Origin: Pseudomonadota bacterium
Lineage (GTDB): Bacteria; Desulfobacterota; Desulfobulbia; Desulfobulbales; SURF-16
Assembly (NCBI GenBank): GCA_018822545.1
Contig: JAHJKA010000060.1
Span: forward strand, 1 to 64,000
Length of the DNA: 64,000 nt
Reading direction: 5' to 3'
How positions within the stretch are numbered: the stretch's first letter is position 1; each line of letters begins with the position of its first letter. The notes below the pieces were generated by a model. That model did not search any database and was not told the DNA's origin. It saw only the letters and a program-made list of their open reading frames with translations. Shown here piece after piece: positions 9,071 through 17,482 of the stretch. The position numbers and the translations under genes are program-made.

Positions 9071-10012
9071 CTACGAGAATACAACTCCTGGTTCCAGGGT
9101 ATGGCCACGCAAGAAAGCATCGACGGGCATCTGGTTTTTACCCTCAAACTGGATTTCCCGTACCAGAAGATAGTCGGCACCGGTGGCAATCACCAACCCT
9201 TCTTTGTCGATACGCACCAGAGTTCCCGGTGCTTCTTTGACCGCTCCTTTTAAAACAACAGGCCGAAAGGGGCGGAGCCATTTGCCCTCAAGATTGGTGT
9301 GGGCCTTGGGCCAGGGGTCGAGGCCACGAATCTGACAACTGATCTGGCTGGCTGTATGATGCCAGTTAATGGGCGCTTCCTCCTTGGTCAACATGGGGGC
9401 ATCTGTTGCCAGGCTGTCATCTTGTTTTATGGGGGGAAGCTTGTCCTGGCGTAAGAGTTCCAGGGCCTTGACCAGCAGGTCGCCGCCCAAGGCCGCCATT
9501 TTGATGGCCAGGGTGGTGGAGGTGTCATCGGGGCTTATTGGGAGACTGCCGGGCAGGAGGATGTCGCCGGTATCCATGCCTTCGTCCATCTGCATGATGG
9601 TGATGCCGGTGATGGTCGCACCGTCAAGGATGGCGCGCTGGACAGGGGCCGCACCCCGATACTTGGGGAGCAGGGAGCCGTGAACATTAATGGTGCCCAA
9701 GGGCGGCAGGTTCAGCAGGGTGCCGGGCAGAATACGGCCGTAGGCGGTGACTACAAAGAGATCGGCCTTGTAGGTGCTAAGCTCGTCGAGGTACTCCTGG
9801 GTTCTGATTTTGGTGGGCTGGAGAACCGGGATGCCGCGGCTTTCGGCCAGAGCCTTCACCGGCGGCGGCTGGACCTTACGGCCCCGGCCTTTAGGGCGGT
9901 CGGGCTGGCAAACAACAGCCACCACATTTTCGCCATGATCAAGCATGGCCTGCAAGGTGGGTACGGCAAACTCAGGGGTACCCATGAAGATGATACGGTT
10001 GATTTCAGCCAT
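9071..10012 (-). CDS. fmt: Methionyl-tRNA formyltransferase
   Basis: Fmt formylates initiator Met-tRNA using 10-formyl-tetrahydrofolate. The 313-residue protein has IIFMGTPEFAVPTL at the N-terminus, the formyl-transfer core NVHGSLLPKYRGAAPVQRAI, and DEGMDTGDIL, followed by the C-terminal OB-like tRNA-binding domain. The def gene lies 23 bases upstream on the same strand, the usual def-fmt pairing, here in a likely galU-priA-def-fmt string. Confidence 0.97.
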   Translation of the reverse strand: MAEINRIIFMGTPEFAVPTLQAMLDHGENVVAVVCQPDRPKGRGRKVQPPPVKALAESRGIPVLQPTKIRTQEYLDELSTYKADLFVVTAYGRILPGTLLNLPPLGTINVHGSLLPKYRGAAPVQRAILDGATITGITIMQMDEGMDTGDILLPGSLPISPDDTSTTLAIKMAALGGDLLVKALELLRQDKLPPIKQDDSLATDAPMLTKEEAPINWHHTASQISCQIRGLDPWPKAHTNLEGKWLRPFRPVVLKGAVKEAPGTLVRIDKEGLVIATGADYLLVREIQFEGKNQMPVDAFLRGHTLEPGVVFS

Positions 10013-10035
10013 AATTTATTGGTTATCGTTTGGGA

Positions 10036-10551
10036 CTATAACTCGCTGACCTCAGCAAGTTGTTTTTTGCGCTTCTTTTTGTACAAGGCTCGCTTCAAAC
10101 TGCTGAGATGATCAATAAAGAGGGTGCCGTTTAAATGATCCACCTCGTGCTGGATAACCCTGGCAAACCACTCTTCGGCAATAAAATCCAGGTGGTTGCC
10201 TTCCGCATCCTGGGCCTTGACTCTGATTTTGCTAAAACGTTTGACCTTGGCTGTCAGGTCCACCACGCTCAGGCAGCCTTCCTCGTCAATCTCGGAACCC
10301 TCGCCTTCGGAGATCTCCGGGTTGATAAGGACAATGAGCTCAGGCTCTTCTTCTCTGCTGGTGATATCCATAACCAGAAGCTGCAGGGAGGCACCGATCT
10401 GCGGGGCGGCCAGGCCGACCCCAGGGGCATCGTACATGGTTTCAGCCATGTCCGCGATCAGCTTTTGTAAAGCGTCATCAAAGGCGGTGACCTTTTCTGC
10501 TTTTTTGCGGAGAAGGGGGTTGGGGTATTTTAAAATTTCACGTAGTGCCAT
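10036..10551 (-). CDS. def: Peptide deformylase
   Basis: Def removes the N-formyl group from nascent proteins. The 171 residues carry the three family motifs: GVGLAAPQIG, EEGCLSV (metal-binding Cys) and the metal-binding HEVDHLNG. The length is normal. It is upstream of fmt and downstream of priA on the minus strand. Confidence 0.97.
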   Translation of the reverse strand: MALREILKYPNPLLRKKAEKVTAFDDALQKLIADMAETMYDAPGVGLAAPQIGASLQLLVMDITSREEEPELIVLINPEISEGEGSEIDEEGCLSVVDLTAKVKRFSKIRVKAQDAEGNHLDFIAEEWFARVIQHEVDHLNGTLFIDHLSSLKRALYKKKRKKQLAEVSEL

Positions 10552-10700
10552 AACTCTTGTCGGGTAAAGAAAAATAAAAGCGGTTTTAGTCTGCTCCCTA
10601 TGTATCAGAAACAGTGAAATTTTTCCAGTGTCTTATTGGCAAGACCATGGCAAACGGCGAAGAGTTCCCTGCTTCTTGCCCGGCAAAACTTGTCTTCTTT

Positions 10701-13139
10701 TCAAAGCATACTGTCCGGATCGATATCCAGGGTCATGCGGACCTTGTTATTTCGCACCTGCACAGGGGGGGTAGTCCGTAAGAAATGGCCGAGGCTGGCG
10801 AGGCTTTGCAGATTCAGTCCTTTTAAAAGAAGCTGCCAGCGGTAGCGGTTGCGTAATTTTGATAGAGGAGCCGGGGCCGGGCCGAGGATTTCCACGCTGG
10901 CGGCGTTTTTACTTTTGCGGGCTATCGCCGCACATTCCAGAGCGGCCTGGCGCACCAATTCGTCTTTTTCCCCGGAGAATTTGACATTGATCAGGCGGCT
11001 GTAGGGCGGATAACTCAAGGCGTGGCGCAGGCCAATTTCCCGTTCGTAAAAACTTTTGTAGTCATGCTCCCGGGCTGCCACCACGGCGTAATGGTCGGGC
11101 TGAAAGGTCTGGATGATGACCTTGCCCGGTTTCTCGCCACGCCCGGCCCGGCCGGTGACCTGGGAAAGAAGCTGGAAGGTGCGTTCGGCTGCTTTGTAAT
11201 CGGGCAGGGCAAGGCCGGTATCGGCCCAGATAATACCCACCAGGGTGACATGGGGAAAATGATGGCCCTTGGTGATCATCTGGGTGCCCACCAAAATGTC
11301 AGTTTCGCGGTTGTGGACGGCGCGGAGAATTTTGATGAAATCCTTGCGGTTTGAGCTGGTGGTGTCGCGGTCAAGGCGGGCAATGGTGGCCTTGGGCACC
11401 ATGGCCCGCAACTCCTCTTCAATGCGCTCGGTGCCGAAACCGCATTCTGTGACCCGGGCTGATCGGCAATGGGGACAGATGGCGGCACTGGGGGCCTGGT
11501 AGCCGCAATAATGACAGATCAGGCGCTGCTTTTGTTTATGGACGGTGAGGGTCACCTCGCAATGGGGGCAGGAGATGGAATGGCCGCAGTCCTGGCAGAG
11601 CAGAAGATTGGCAAAGCCGCGCCGGTTTAAAAAAACCAGGGCCTGATCACCTCTGGCATAGGTGTCCTGCAGGGCGCGGCGCAGGTTGGGGGAAAACAGC
11701 GGTGACTGCTCGCTCACCGTGGGTACCTTTTTTAAGTCAACAATCTCCACCTCGGGCAGGGGCCGGTCATAAATTCTTTTTGCCAGGGTGAGGATGGTGA
11801 ACTTGCCATGCTGGGCATTGTAGTAGCTTGTCACCGAAGGGGTTGCCGAACCGAGCAGCACCACGGCCTTGTTCTCTCTGCCCCGGAGTACCGCCAGATC
11901 CCTGGCGTTATAGCGCAGATTATCATCTTGCTTGTAGGCCGGGTCATGCTCTTCATCAACAATGATCAGCCCCAGATTGGCAAGGGGTGCAAAGATGGCG
12001 GAACGGGCCCCGATCACAATAGAGGCCTGGCCCCGCGTTATTTTCTGCCATTGGTCAAATCGTTCGCCGGTGGTGAGACCGCTGTGGAGCAGGGCTATTT
12101 TTTCCCCGAAGCGCGAGAAGAAATGGCCCTCAATCTGGGTGGCCAGGGCAATCTCCGGCACCAGCACGAGCACGGAACGGCCCTGGGCCAAGGTGGTCTC
12201 GGCAGCCTCTAAATAAATCTCGGTCTTGCCGCAGCCGGTGACGCCGTGGATCAGAAAGGGGGTAAAATTCTGGGACTTGATTTGCGGCAGAATCTGTTCA
12301 AGGGCCGCTTCCTGCTCAGGGGTAAGGGTCTCAGGGCGCGGATAAAAAATAGGCTGTTCGCCAAAGGGGTCACGGTATATCTGTTTGTCAATCAGGGTAA
12401 GTACTTTCTGAGCTTCCAGGGAGCGAATGGCCTTAGCTGCCCCGGAATAAACCTTGATGATATCCCGTCTGCTCACCACACTCTTTTGGCCGCCAAGGTG
12501 CTCTTTGATCAGCCCCAGGGTCTTTTCCTCTGGTTTGCTGAGGGTGATGGCAGGTAGTGGTTCGACCAGGGCCAGGCACACCTCTGTTTTGGCCTTGGTG
12601 GTGGATTCCTGCAGGATTTCGGCAATGGTGATGAAGCCCTGGTTTTGCCAGTCAAGGAGCAGCTTTTTACCCTTGCCGCGCCAGATGTTTGTGCAGGCAG
12701 CCTTGGAAAGGGCGCCGCTTTTGATGAAATCAGCAAACCATGACTCGGTTCCTGAGGGCGGGGAGTTGAGAAGGGTGGAGAGCTTCTCAAGACCATTCCC
12801 AGTTAACGCGACCTTGCGGCCGGATTGGCTGGTAAGGCCACCGGGCAGGGCGCATTTGATCACTTCGCCGATGGGGTATTGGTAATAGTCGGCAATCCAC
12901 TTGAAAAAAGGCACCATGTCGGCCCCAAAAAGGGGTTCCTGGTCCAGGATGTCGAGGATGGGTCGTATCGTATATTCTGTGTCAAGTTTCGGAGTTGTGC
13001 CTAGGACGTAGCCTGTGACCCGGCGTCGTCCCAGAGGGACGAGGACGCGTACACCAAGAGCGGGTGACTTTAGGCCCATGGGGGCGTAAGTGAGGGTTTC
13101 AAAGAGGGGAGCGGCGACCGCTACGACAAGATAATCCAC
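10701..13139 (-). CDS. priA: Primosomal replication restart helicase PriA
   Basis: PriA is a 3'-5' superfamily 2 helicase that reloads the replisome at stalled forks. The 812-residue protein has an N-terminal DNA-binding domain (VLVPLGRRRVTGYVLG), Walker A GVTGCGKTEIY, Walker B IIVDEEHDPAYKQ, GSATPS, and a zinc-binding insert with eight Cys (CQDCGHSISCPHC ... CHYCGYQ ... CPHC), then VGTQMITKGH and GRAGRG. Translation starts at GTG 13139, shortly downstream of galU. Confidence 0.97.
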   Translation of the reverse strand: MDYLVVAVAAPLFETLTYAPMGLKSPALGVRVLVPLGRRRVTGYVLGTTPKLDTEYTIRPILDILDQEPLFGADMVPFFKWIADYYQYPIGEVIKCALPGGLTSQSGRKVALTGNGLEKLSTLLNSPPSGTESWFADFIKSGALSKAACTNIWRGKGKKLLLDWQNQGFITIAEILQESTTKAKTEVCLALVEPLPAITLSKPEEKTLGLIKEHLGGQKSVVSRRDIIKVYSGAAKAIRSLEAQKVLTLIDKQIYRDPFGEQPIFYPRPETLTPEQEAALEQILPQIKSQNFTPFLIHGVTGCGKTEIYLEAAETTLAQGRSVLVLVPEIALATQIEGHFFSRFGEKIALLHSGLTTGERFDQWQKITRGQASIVIGARSAIFAPLANLGLIIVDEEHDPAYKQDDNLRYNARDLAVLRGRENKAVVLLGSATPSVTSYYNAQHGKFTILTLAKRIYDRPLPEVEIVDLKKVPTVSEQSPLFSPNLRRALQDTYARGDQALVFLNRRGFANLLLCQDCGHSISCPHCEVTLTVHKQKQRLICHYCGYQAPSAAICPHCRSARVTECGFGTERIEEELRAMVPKATIARLDRDTTSSNRKDFIKILRAVHNRETDILVGTQMITKGHHFPHVTLVGIIWADTGLALPDYKAAERTFQLLSQVTGRAGRGEKPGKVIIQTFQPDHYAVVAAREHDYKSFYEREIGLRHALSYPPYSRLINVKFSGEKDELVRQAALECAAIARKSKNAASVEILGPAPAPLSKLRNRYRWQLLLKGLNLQSLASLGHFLRTTPPVQVRNNKVRMTLDIDPDSML

Positions 13140-13151
13140 GATACCAGCAGG

Positions 13152-14021
13152 CTACAGGGTTTTCGCCACTTCTTTGATATGGTCGCTGAAGTTTTCACAG
13201 ACATCGGGATGGCGGAGGGCAAAGGCGATAATGGCTTTGAGGTAGCCCATCTTGTCACCGGCGTCAAAGCGGGTCCCCTCAAACTCATAGGCGTACATGC
13301 CTCTTTTGTTGGCCAAGGCCAGCAGGGCGTCGGTGAGCTGGATTTCACCGCCGTGACCCGGGGTAGTCTTGCCGAGGATGTCAAAGATGTCGGGTTGCAG
13401 GATGTAACGGCCGATAATGGCCATGTCGGATCGGGTGGTGCCGGGGGCTGGTTTTTCCACCATGCGCTCAATTTTATGGACCCTCGTTGAGGTGGGGGTT
13501 CCCTCGACAATGCCGTATTGATAGGTCTCCTCGGCGGGCACACGCTGGATGGCAACCACCGATTCCTGCACCTCGTTAAAGAGATTGGTCATCTGCTTGA
13601 GGCAGGGCTGTTCACTCAAGACCAGGTCATCGCCGAGGAGCACGGCAAAGGGCTCGTTACCCACGACATCGCGGGCCATCCAGATGGCGTGGCCCAGGCC
13701 CATGGGTTTTTTCTGGCGCACCGAGACCACATCGATGAGGTTGGAGATGTGGTTCATCTCCTCGGCCAGCCTGGTTTTCCCCTTGTCGGTAAGGGCGTGG
13801 TCCAGGGCAAAATCATAGTCGAAATGATTTTCAATGGCAGACTTGCCGGAGCTGGTGATAAAGATAATTTGTTCAATACCGGAGGCCACCACCTCTTCCA
13901 CGATGTACTGGATGGTGGGCCGGTCGACAATGGTGAGCATCTCTTTTGGGATGGCCTTGCTGGCCGGCAGGAATCGGGTGCCGAGCCCGGCAACGGGAAT
14001 GACAGCTTTGCGGACTTTCAT
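13152..14021 (-). CDS. galU: UTP-glucose-1-phosphate uridylyltransferase
   Basis: GalU makes UDP-glucose for LPS, capsule and other glycans. The 289 residues begin with KAVIPVAGLGTRFLPASKAI, the nucleotide-binding loop, and contain FAVLLGDDLVL, MVEKPAPGTTRSD and FDAGDKMGY. ATG 14021 was chosen because homology starts directly after it; the longer frame to 14126 is Phe-rich and unlike the family. priA starts 12 bases after its stop. Confidence 0.96.
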   Translation of the reverse strand: MKVRKAVIPVAGLGTRFLPASKAIPKEMLTIVDRPTIQYIVEEVVASGIEQIIFITSSGKSAIENHFDYDFALDHALTDKGKTRLAEEMNHISNLIDVVSVRQKKPMGLGHAIWMARDVVGNEPFAVLLGDDLVLSEQPCLKQMTNLFNEVQESVVAIQRVPAEETYQYGIVEGTPTSTRVHKIERMVEKPAPGTTRSDMAIIGRYILQPDIFDILGKTTPGHGGEIQLTDALLALANKRGMYAYEFEGTRFDAGDKMGYLKAIIAFALRHPDVCENFSDHIKEVAKTL

Positions 14022-14279
14022 AGGCAGTTGGGGAGATGGAGGTTTGTTGGTCTGTTTTTTGAAACCAGTAGGAAATAAGAAAGAAAAACAATACAATAGC
14101 CTATCACTGAGGCCTTTGAATGGCAAGGATGAATTGTGTTGCCTGTCCGCCTCTTTACTGAAGAATGTAAAGAAATAGAGAAGTTATGAGGAGGTCTAGA
14201 AACCACTCAAGGCATTCTTCCTTTATCTCTTTTATCTCCTTTATCTTCTCTAACTCCTTTAACTTCTGTCCTTTAAAAC

Positions 14280-15308
14280 ATGCATCCTCTTGAAAAAAAA
14301 ATACTGCAGCTGCTGACAGATAATAAACTGCTTATTGACAGGGAAGCAGTGCTTGTCGGAGTCTCTGCCGGAACAGACTCCATGGCCCTTTTCCATCTCC
14401 TTGCTGGATTTGGCAAGGCGTTACCTCTGAAAGTTACTGCTGTTTATGTCGACCATGGTTTGCGGCCCTCTGAAACCGAGGCAGAGGCGAACCTTGTTCA
14501 GGAGGCGGCGGTAAGACTTGCCGCCGGTTTTGCGCTGGTCAGGGTGGATGTCCGTGGTGAGGCGGCGCGGCAGAAAAAATCCCTGGAACATATGGCCCGA
14601 GATCTTCGTTACCAGGCCTTTGACCAAGTGGCGGCCCAGGTGGGTGCTGGCAAGATTGCCGTGGCCCATACCGCTGACGACCAGGCCGAAGAGATCATCA
14701 TCCGTATGCTGCGCGGCGCCGGACGCGGTGGCTTTTCAGGCATGAGGATGATCCGCGCTAACAGGATCATCCGGCCCCTCCTGACCACGCCTAAAGAGGA
14801 GATCCTCGTCTACCTGCAGGACAGAAATATCCCCTTTCTGGAGGATAGCTCAAATCAGGATTTACGTTTTTTGCGCAACCAGGTGCGCCTGGAGGTCCTG
14901 CCCTTTCTGGAAAGATACAATCCTGCTGTCCGCGAAACCCTGCGGCGCAGTGCTGCTATCCTTCAGGATGAGGAGGACCTCCTGGCTGAAGAGTCTGCGC
15001 GTTGTTGGCACGAATTGGCCTTGGTCGATAAAGGAAGCGTTGATGGCGGGCCAGAGGTGACGATCATGACAGGTAAACTCATGGAGCTTCATCCGGCCCT
15101 GCAGCGCAGGGTAGCCGAGCGTATGCTGCTTACCATGGAGGCCAGACCGGACAGCCGGCAGATTGAACACTTTATAAGTCTGGCACGAGAGGGGCAGGGC
15201 AACGCGCAGCTTCATTTTAGCGGAGGGCTGAGAATCAGGAAACACAAGGGGCAGCTTATCTGTTCCTATCCCCAGGGGAAAGGCGCAGGGCGTGGTGATC
15301 TGAGCTAG
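14280..15308 (+). CDS. tilS: tRNA(Ile)-lysidine synthetase
   Basis: TilS attaches lysine to C34 of tRNA-Ile(CAU), changing its decoding from AUG to AUA. The 342-residue protein has the PP-loop ATPase core (VGVSAGTDSMALFHLL), VDHGLRPSE, AHTADDQAEEIIIRMLRGAG and RPLLTTPKEEIL, then a helical region. The length suits the shorter TilS forms that lack part of the C-terminal domains. The PP-loop reads SAGTDS where SGGxDS is usual; Ala in the second position is a mild departure. No strong ribosome site precedes ATG 14280. Confidence 0.93.
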   Translation: MHPLEKKILQLLTDNKLLIDREAVLVGVSAGTDSMALFHLLAGFGKALPLKVTAVYVDHGLRPSETEAEANLVQEAAVRLAAGFALVRVDVRGEAARQKKSLEHMARDLRYQAFDQVAAQVGAGKIAVAHTADDQAEEIIIRMLRGAGRGGFSGMRMIRANRIIRPLLTTPKEEILVYLQDRNIPFLEDSSNQDLRFLRNQVRLEVLPFLERYNPAVRETLRRSAAILQDEEDLLAEESARCWHELALVDKGSVDGGPEVTIMTGKLMELHPALQRRVAERMLLTMEARPDSRQIEHFISLAREGQGNAQLHFSGGLRIRKHKGQLICSYPQGKGAGRGDLS

Positions 15309-15341
15309 GAGCTCATGACTGGTCCAAGGTGCGAGGGGCTC

Positions 15342-15719
15342 TTAATGGATAACCTGATTTATTTTTTCTTCCAGCACAGCCAGGGTGAAGGGCTTAATCA
15401 TGAATTGATCAACCTTGAGCTGGAGGGCCATATTGATATTGTCATTGCTTGCTGCTCCCGAGGTGAGGATGAAAGGGGTAGCGGCCAGGGAATCATCAGC
15501 ACGAACGGCCTTGAGCAATTCATAGCCGGTCATATATGGCATGTTCCAGTCGGAGATGACAAGATCAATATTCTGCGTCTTCATGATGTCAAAGGCACTT
15601 TCGCCATCAGAGGCCTCGGCAATTTTTGTGAAGCCCATGTGGCGCAGCTGGGATTTTAGTATGGTTCTGATGGTTGATTGATCGTCTACCACAAGTATTT
15701 GCAGATATGGATTCTTCAT
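15342..15719 (-). CDS. CheY-like single-domain response regulator
   Basis: This 125-residue stand-alone receiver domain has the acidic pair D12-D13, phosphoacceptor D57 in ISDWNMP, the switch Thr/Ser (ILTSGA) and Lys in MIKPF. The SDWNMP motif and length resemble chemotaxis CheY, although no FliM-type context is present. An AGGGGGAAG Shine-Dalgarno precedes ATG 15719. It converges with tilS. The partner kinase is unknown. Confidence 0.92.
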   Translation of the reverse strand: MKNPYLQILVVDDQSTIRTILKSQLRHMGFTKIAEASDGESAFDIMKTQNIDLVISDWNMPYMTGYELLKAVRADDSLAATPFILTSGAASNDNINMALQLKVDQFMIKPFTLAVLEEKINQVIH

Positions 15720-15940
15720 GGCTTCCCCCTGGGAAGAGTTTAAATATAGCCTAAAGGCACTTCCGGCACCAATAACTCATCGGGATTCCAAGGAAAAACT
15801 TAAAAAATATCTTAAGCCGTCAGGAATAGTGTCGCCCTCTTCCTGTTCTTGCCTTATCAAAAGATGCCTGTTATATAGTATTGCTTCCGCCCCGGTGAAA
15901 GCAGACGTGTTGAACAGAATCGGGAGTGGAGAAAAGTTTT

Positions 15941-16017
15941 GGACGGGTAGCTCAGCTGGATAGAGTGTCGGCCTCCGAAGCCGAAGGTCGCGGGTTCGAA
16001 TCCCGCCTCGTTCACCA
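15941..16017 (+). tRNA. tRNA-Arg (anticodon CCG)
   Basis: A 77-nt cloverleaf including an encoded CCA end. The acceptor GGACGGG pairs with CTCGTTC (two G-U pairs). The anticodon stem is TCGGC/GCCGA with loop CTCCGAA (anticodon CCG), and the T arm is GCGGG-TTCGAAT-CCCGC. Confidence 0.97.
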
Positions 16018-16021
16018 AAAT

Positions 16022-16064
16022 AAAAAACGGCCAATCAGATTTTTTCTGATTGGCCGTTTTTTTT
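16022..16064. terminator. Bidirectional terminator between tRNA-Arg and rtcB
   Basis: A perfect stem AAAAAACGGCCAATCAGA (16022-16039) / TCTGATTGGCCGTTTTTT with a five-T loop and flanking A and T runs. It can serve both the tRNA (plus) and rtcB (minus). Confidence 0.9.
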
Positions 16065-16120
16065 TGTTCGTGATGGCCAGAGCCTGGCTGGCGGCTGCCC
16101 TGGTAATTATCCAGGGCGGC

Positions 16121-17296
16121 TCAACCCTTGATCACGGCCAGGGGGTGCAGGGCGACGACCACCTCCACCAGGTCGAGCTGGTCATCGATGACCCTGTCGA
16201 TGTTCTTGTAGGCGCCAGCTGCCTCGTCCAGGTCGCGGCGCGAACGCAGGGCATGGATGATGCCCTGGTTGTCGAGATTCTTGATTTCCTGGTCCAGGTC
16301 GAGCTGGCGTTGCGCCTGTTTGCGCCCCATCTTGCGGCCGGCGCCGTGGGAGCAGGAGTGGAAGCTCTCCTCGTTGCCCCGGCCCCGGACGATATAGCTC
16401 GGGGCGCCCTGGGAGCCGGGGATGATGCCATACTCCCCGGCCACCGCCCGGGTGGCCCCTTTACGGTGGACGATGACATTCTTATGGTAGTGATGCTCCA
16501 TGGCCGCGTAGTTATGGGCAATATTGATAAAGGTGCCAAAGGTCACCGGCGCCATGACAAGCTGGACGATCTCCTTGATCCGCTCCATCATGAAGGTGCG
16601 GTTGGCCAGGGCAAATTCGACGCAGTACTCCATCTCGGCAAGATAGCGGCGCCCCTCTGCTGAGTCCAGGGGCAGAAAGGCCAGCTGCCATTTGGCAGGG
16701 ATCTTTGAACCCCATTGGGCGTTGAGCTGGCAGGCCAGGCGGTTGTAGAAATTGGCGACCTTGAAGCCCAGGTTGCGGCTGCCGGAGTGGATCATGATCC
16801 ACACATGGCCATCGCTGCCCTTCTGCACCTCGATGAAATGGTTGCCGCCGCCCAGGGTGCCAAGCTGGGTGCGGGCGTTATTGTACTCCTGCTGGACAAT
16901 GGGCAGGTCTGACAGGACGAGGCCGGCCGGCGGTTTGGGCATCAGCTCATTTTTTTGTTTCTTGTCATGATGCTTGAAACCAAGGGGGACCTTGTGGCGG
17001 ACACCGGCCATGATGGCCTTGAGTTTGTCGGTGCTGATGTCGGTAAGCGAGGTCTGTTGGGCGCACATGCCGCAACCGATATCAACCCCCACGGCATTGG
17101 GGATCACCACGTCATGGGTGGCCATAACCCCGCCGATGGGCATGCCGTAACCTAGGTGGGCATCCGGCATGATGGCCACATGCTGATGGATAAAGGGCAG
17201 GTTGGCAAGGTTCCTGGCCTGTTCCAGGGCCCCCTCTTCGATATCGTCAAGCCAGAGTTTGATGGGGAGCTTTTCGCTCTTGATTTCCTTTTTCAC
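16121..17296 (-). CDS. rtcB: RNA-splicing ligase RtcB
   Basis: RtcB is a Mn/GTP-dependent ligase that joins RNA 2',3'-cyclic phosphate or 3'-phosphate ends to 5'-OH ends. The 391 residues contain MPDAHLGYGMPIGG, the metal Cys in VGVDIGCGMCA, LGTLGGGNHFIEV, IHSGSRNLG, HRKGATRA and the guanylylated His in SHGAGRKMGR. Translation starts at GTG 17296, preceded by GAGG. No RtcA or rtcR is adjacent. This is a shorter bacterial form than the archaeal enzyme. Confidence 0.96.
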   Translation of the reverse strand: MKKEIKSEKLPIKLWLDDIEEGALEQARNLANLPFIHQHVAIMPDAHLGYGMPIGGVMATHDVVIPNAVGVDIGCGMCAQQTSLTDISTDKLKAIMAGVRHKVPLGFKHHDKKQKNELMPKPPAGLVLSDLPIVQQEYNNARTQLGTLGGGNHFIEVQKGSDGHVWIMIHSGSRNLGFKVANFYNRLACQLNAQWGSKIPAKWQLAFLPLDSAEGRRYLAEMEYCVEFALANRTFMMERIKEIVQLVMAPVTFGTFINIAHNYAAMEHHYHKNVIVHRKGATRAVAGEYGIIPGSQGAPSYIVRGRGNEESFHSCSHGAGRKMGRKQAQRQLDLDQEIKNLDNQGIIHALRSRRDLDEAAGAYKNIDRVIDDQLDLVEVVVALHPLAVIKG

Positions 17297-17482
17297 CGCT
17301 GACCTCGCAGGGAAGTGTCACAGCCGGGCAAGGCTGGTTTGCGATCGCTGGCCAGATGGCCAGGGGGGTGCCTGTATGTTGCCCCTTCACCTTTGAGGCT
17401 ATGATTAGCGGCCGCACCTTGTCAATGGAAATCCACGACCTTTACCAGGGCTTGGGTGCCAGGGCGGGTAAGTGATTGCCCC

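Noticed and set aside
15777-16034. Minus-strand frame with a GIRTRDLRLRRPTLYPAELP-type product
   Set aside because: It is the antisense of the tRNA-Arg gene, a well-known false protein in databases.
16121-17296. Possible full Rtc RNA-repair operon
   Set aside because: Only rtcB is present; no rtcA, rtcR or other repair gene lies next to it.
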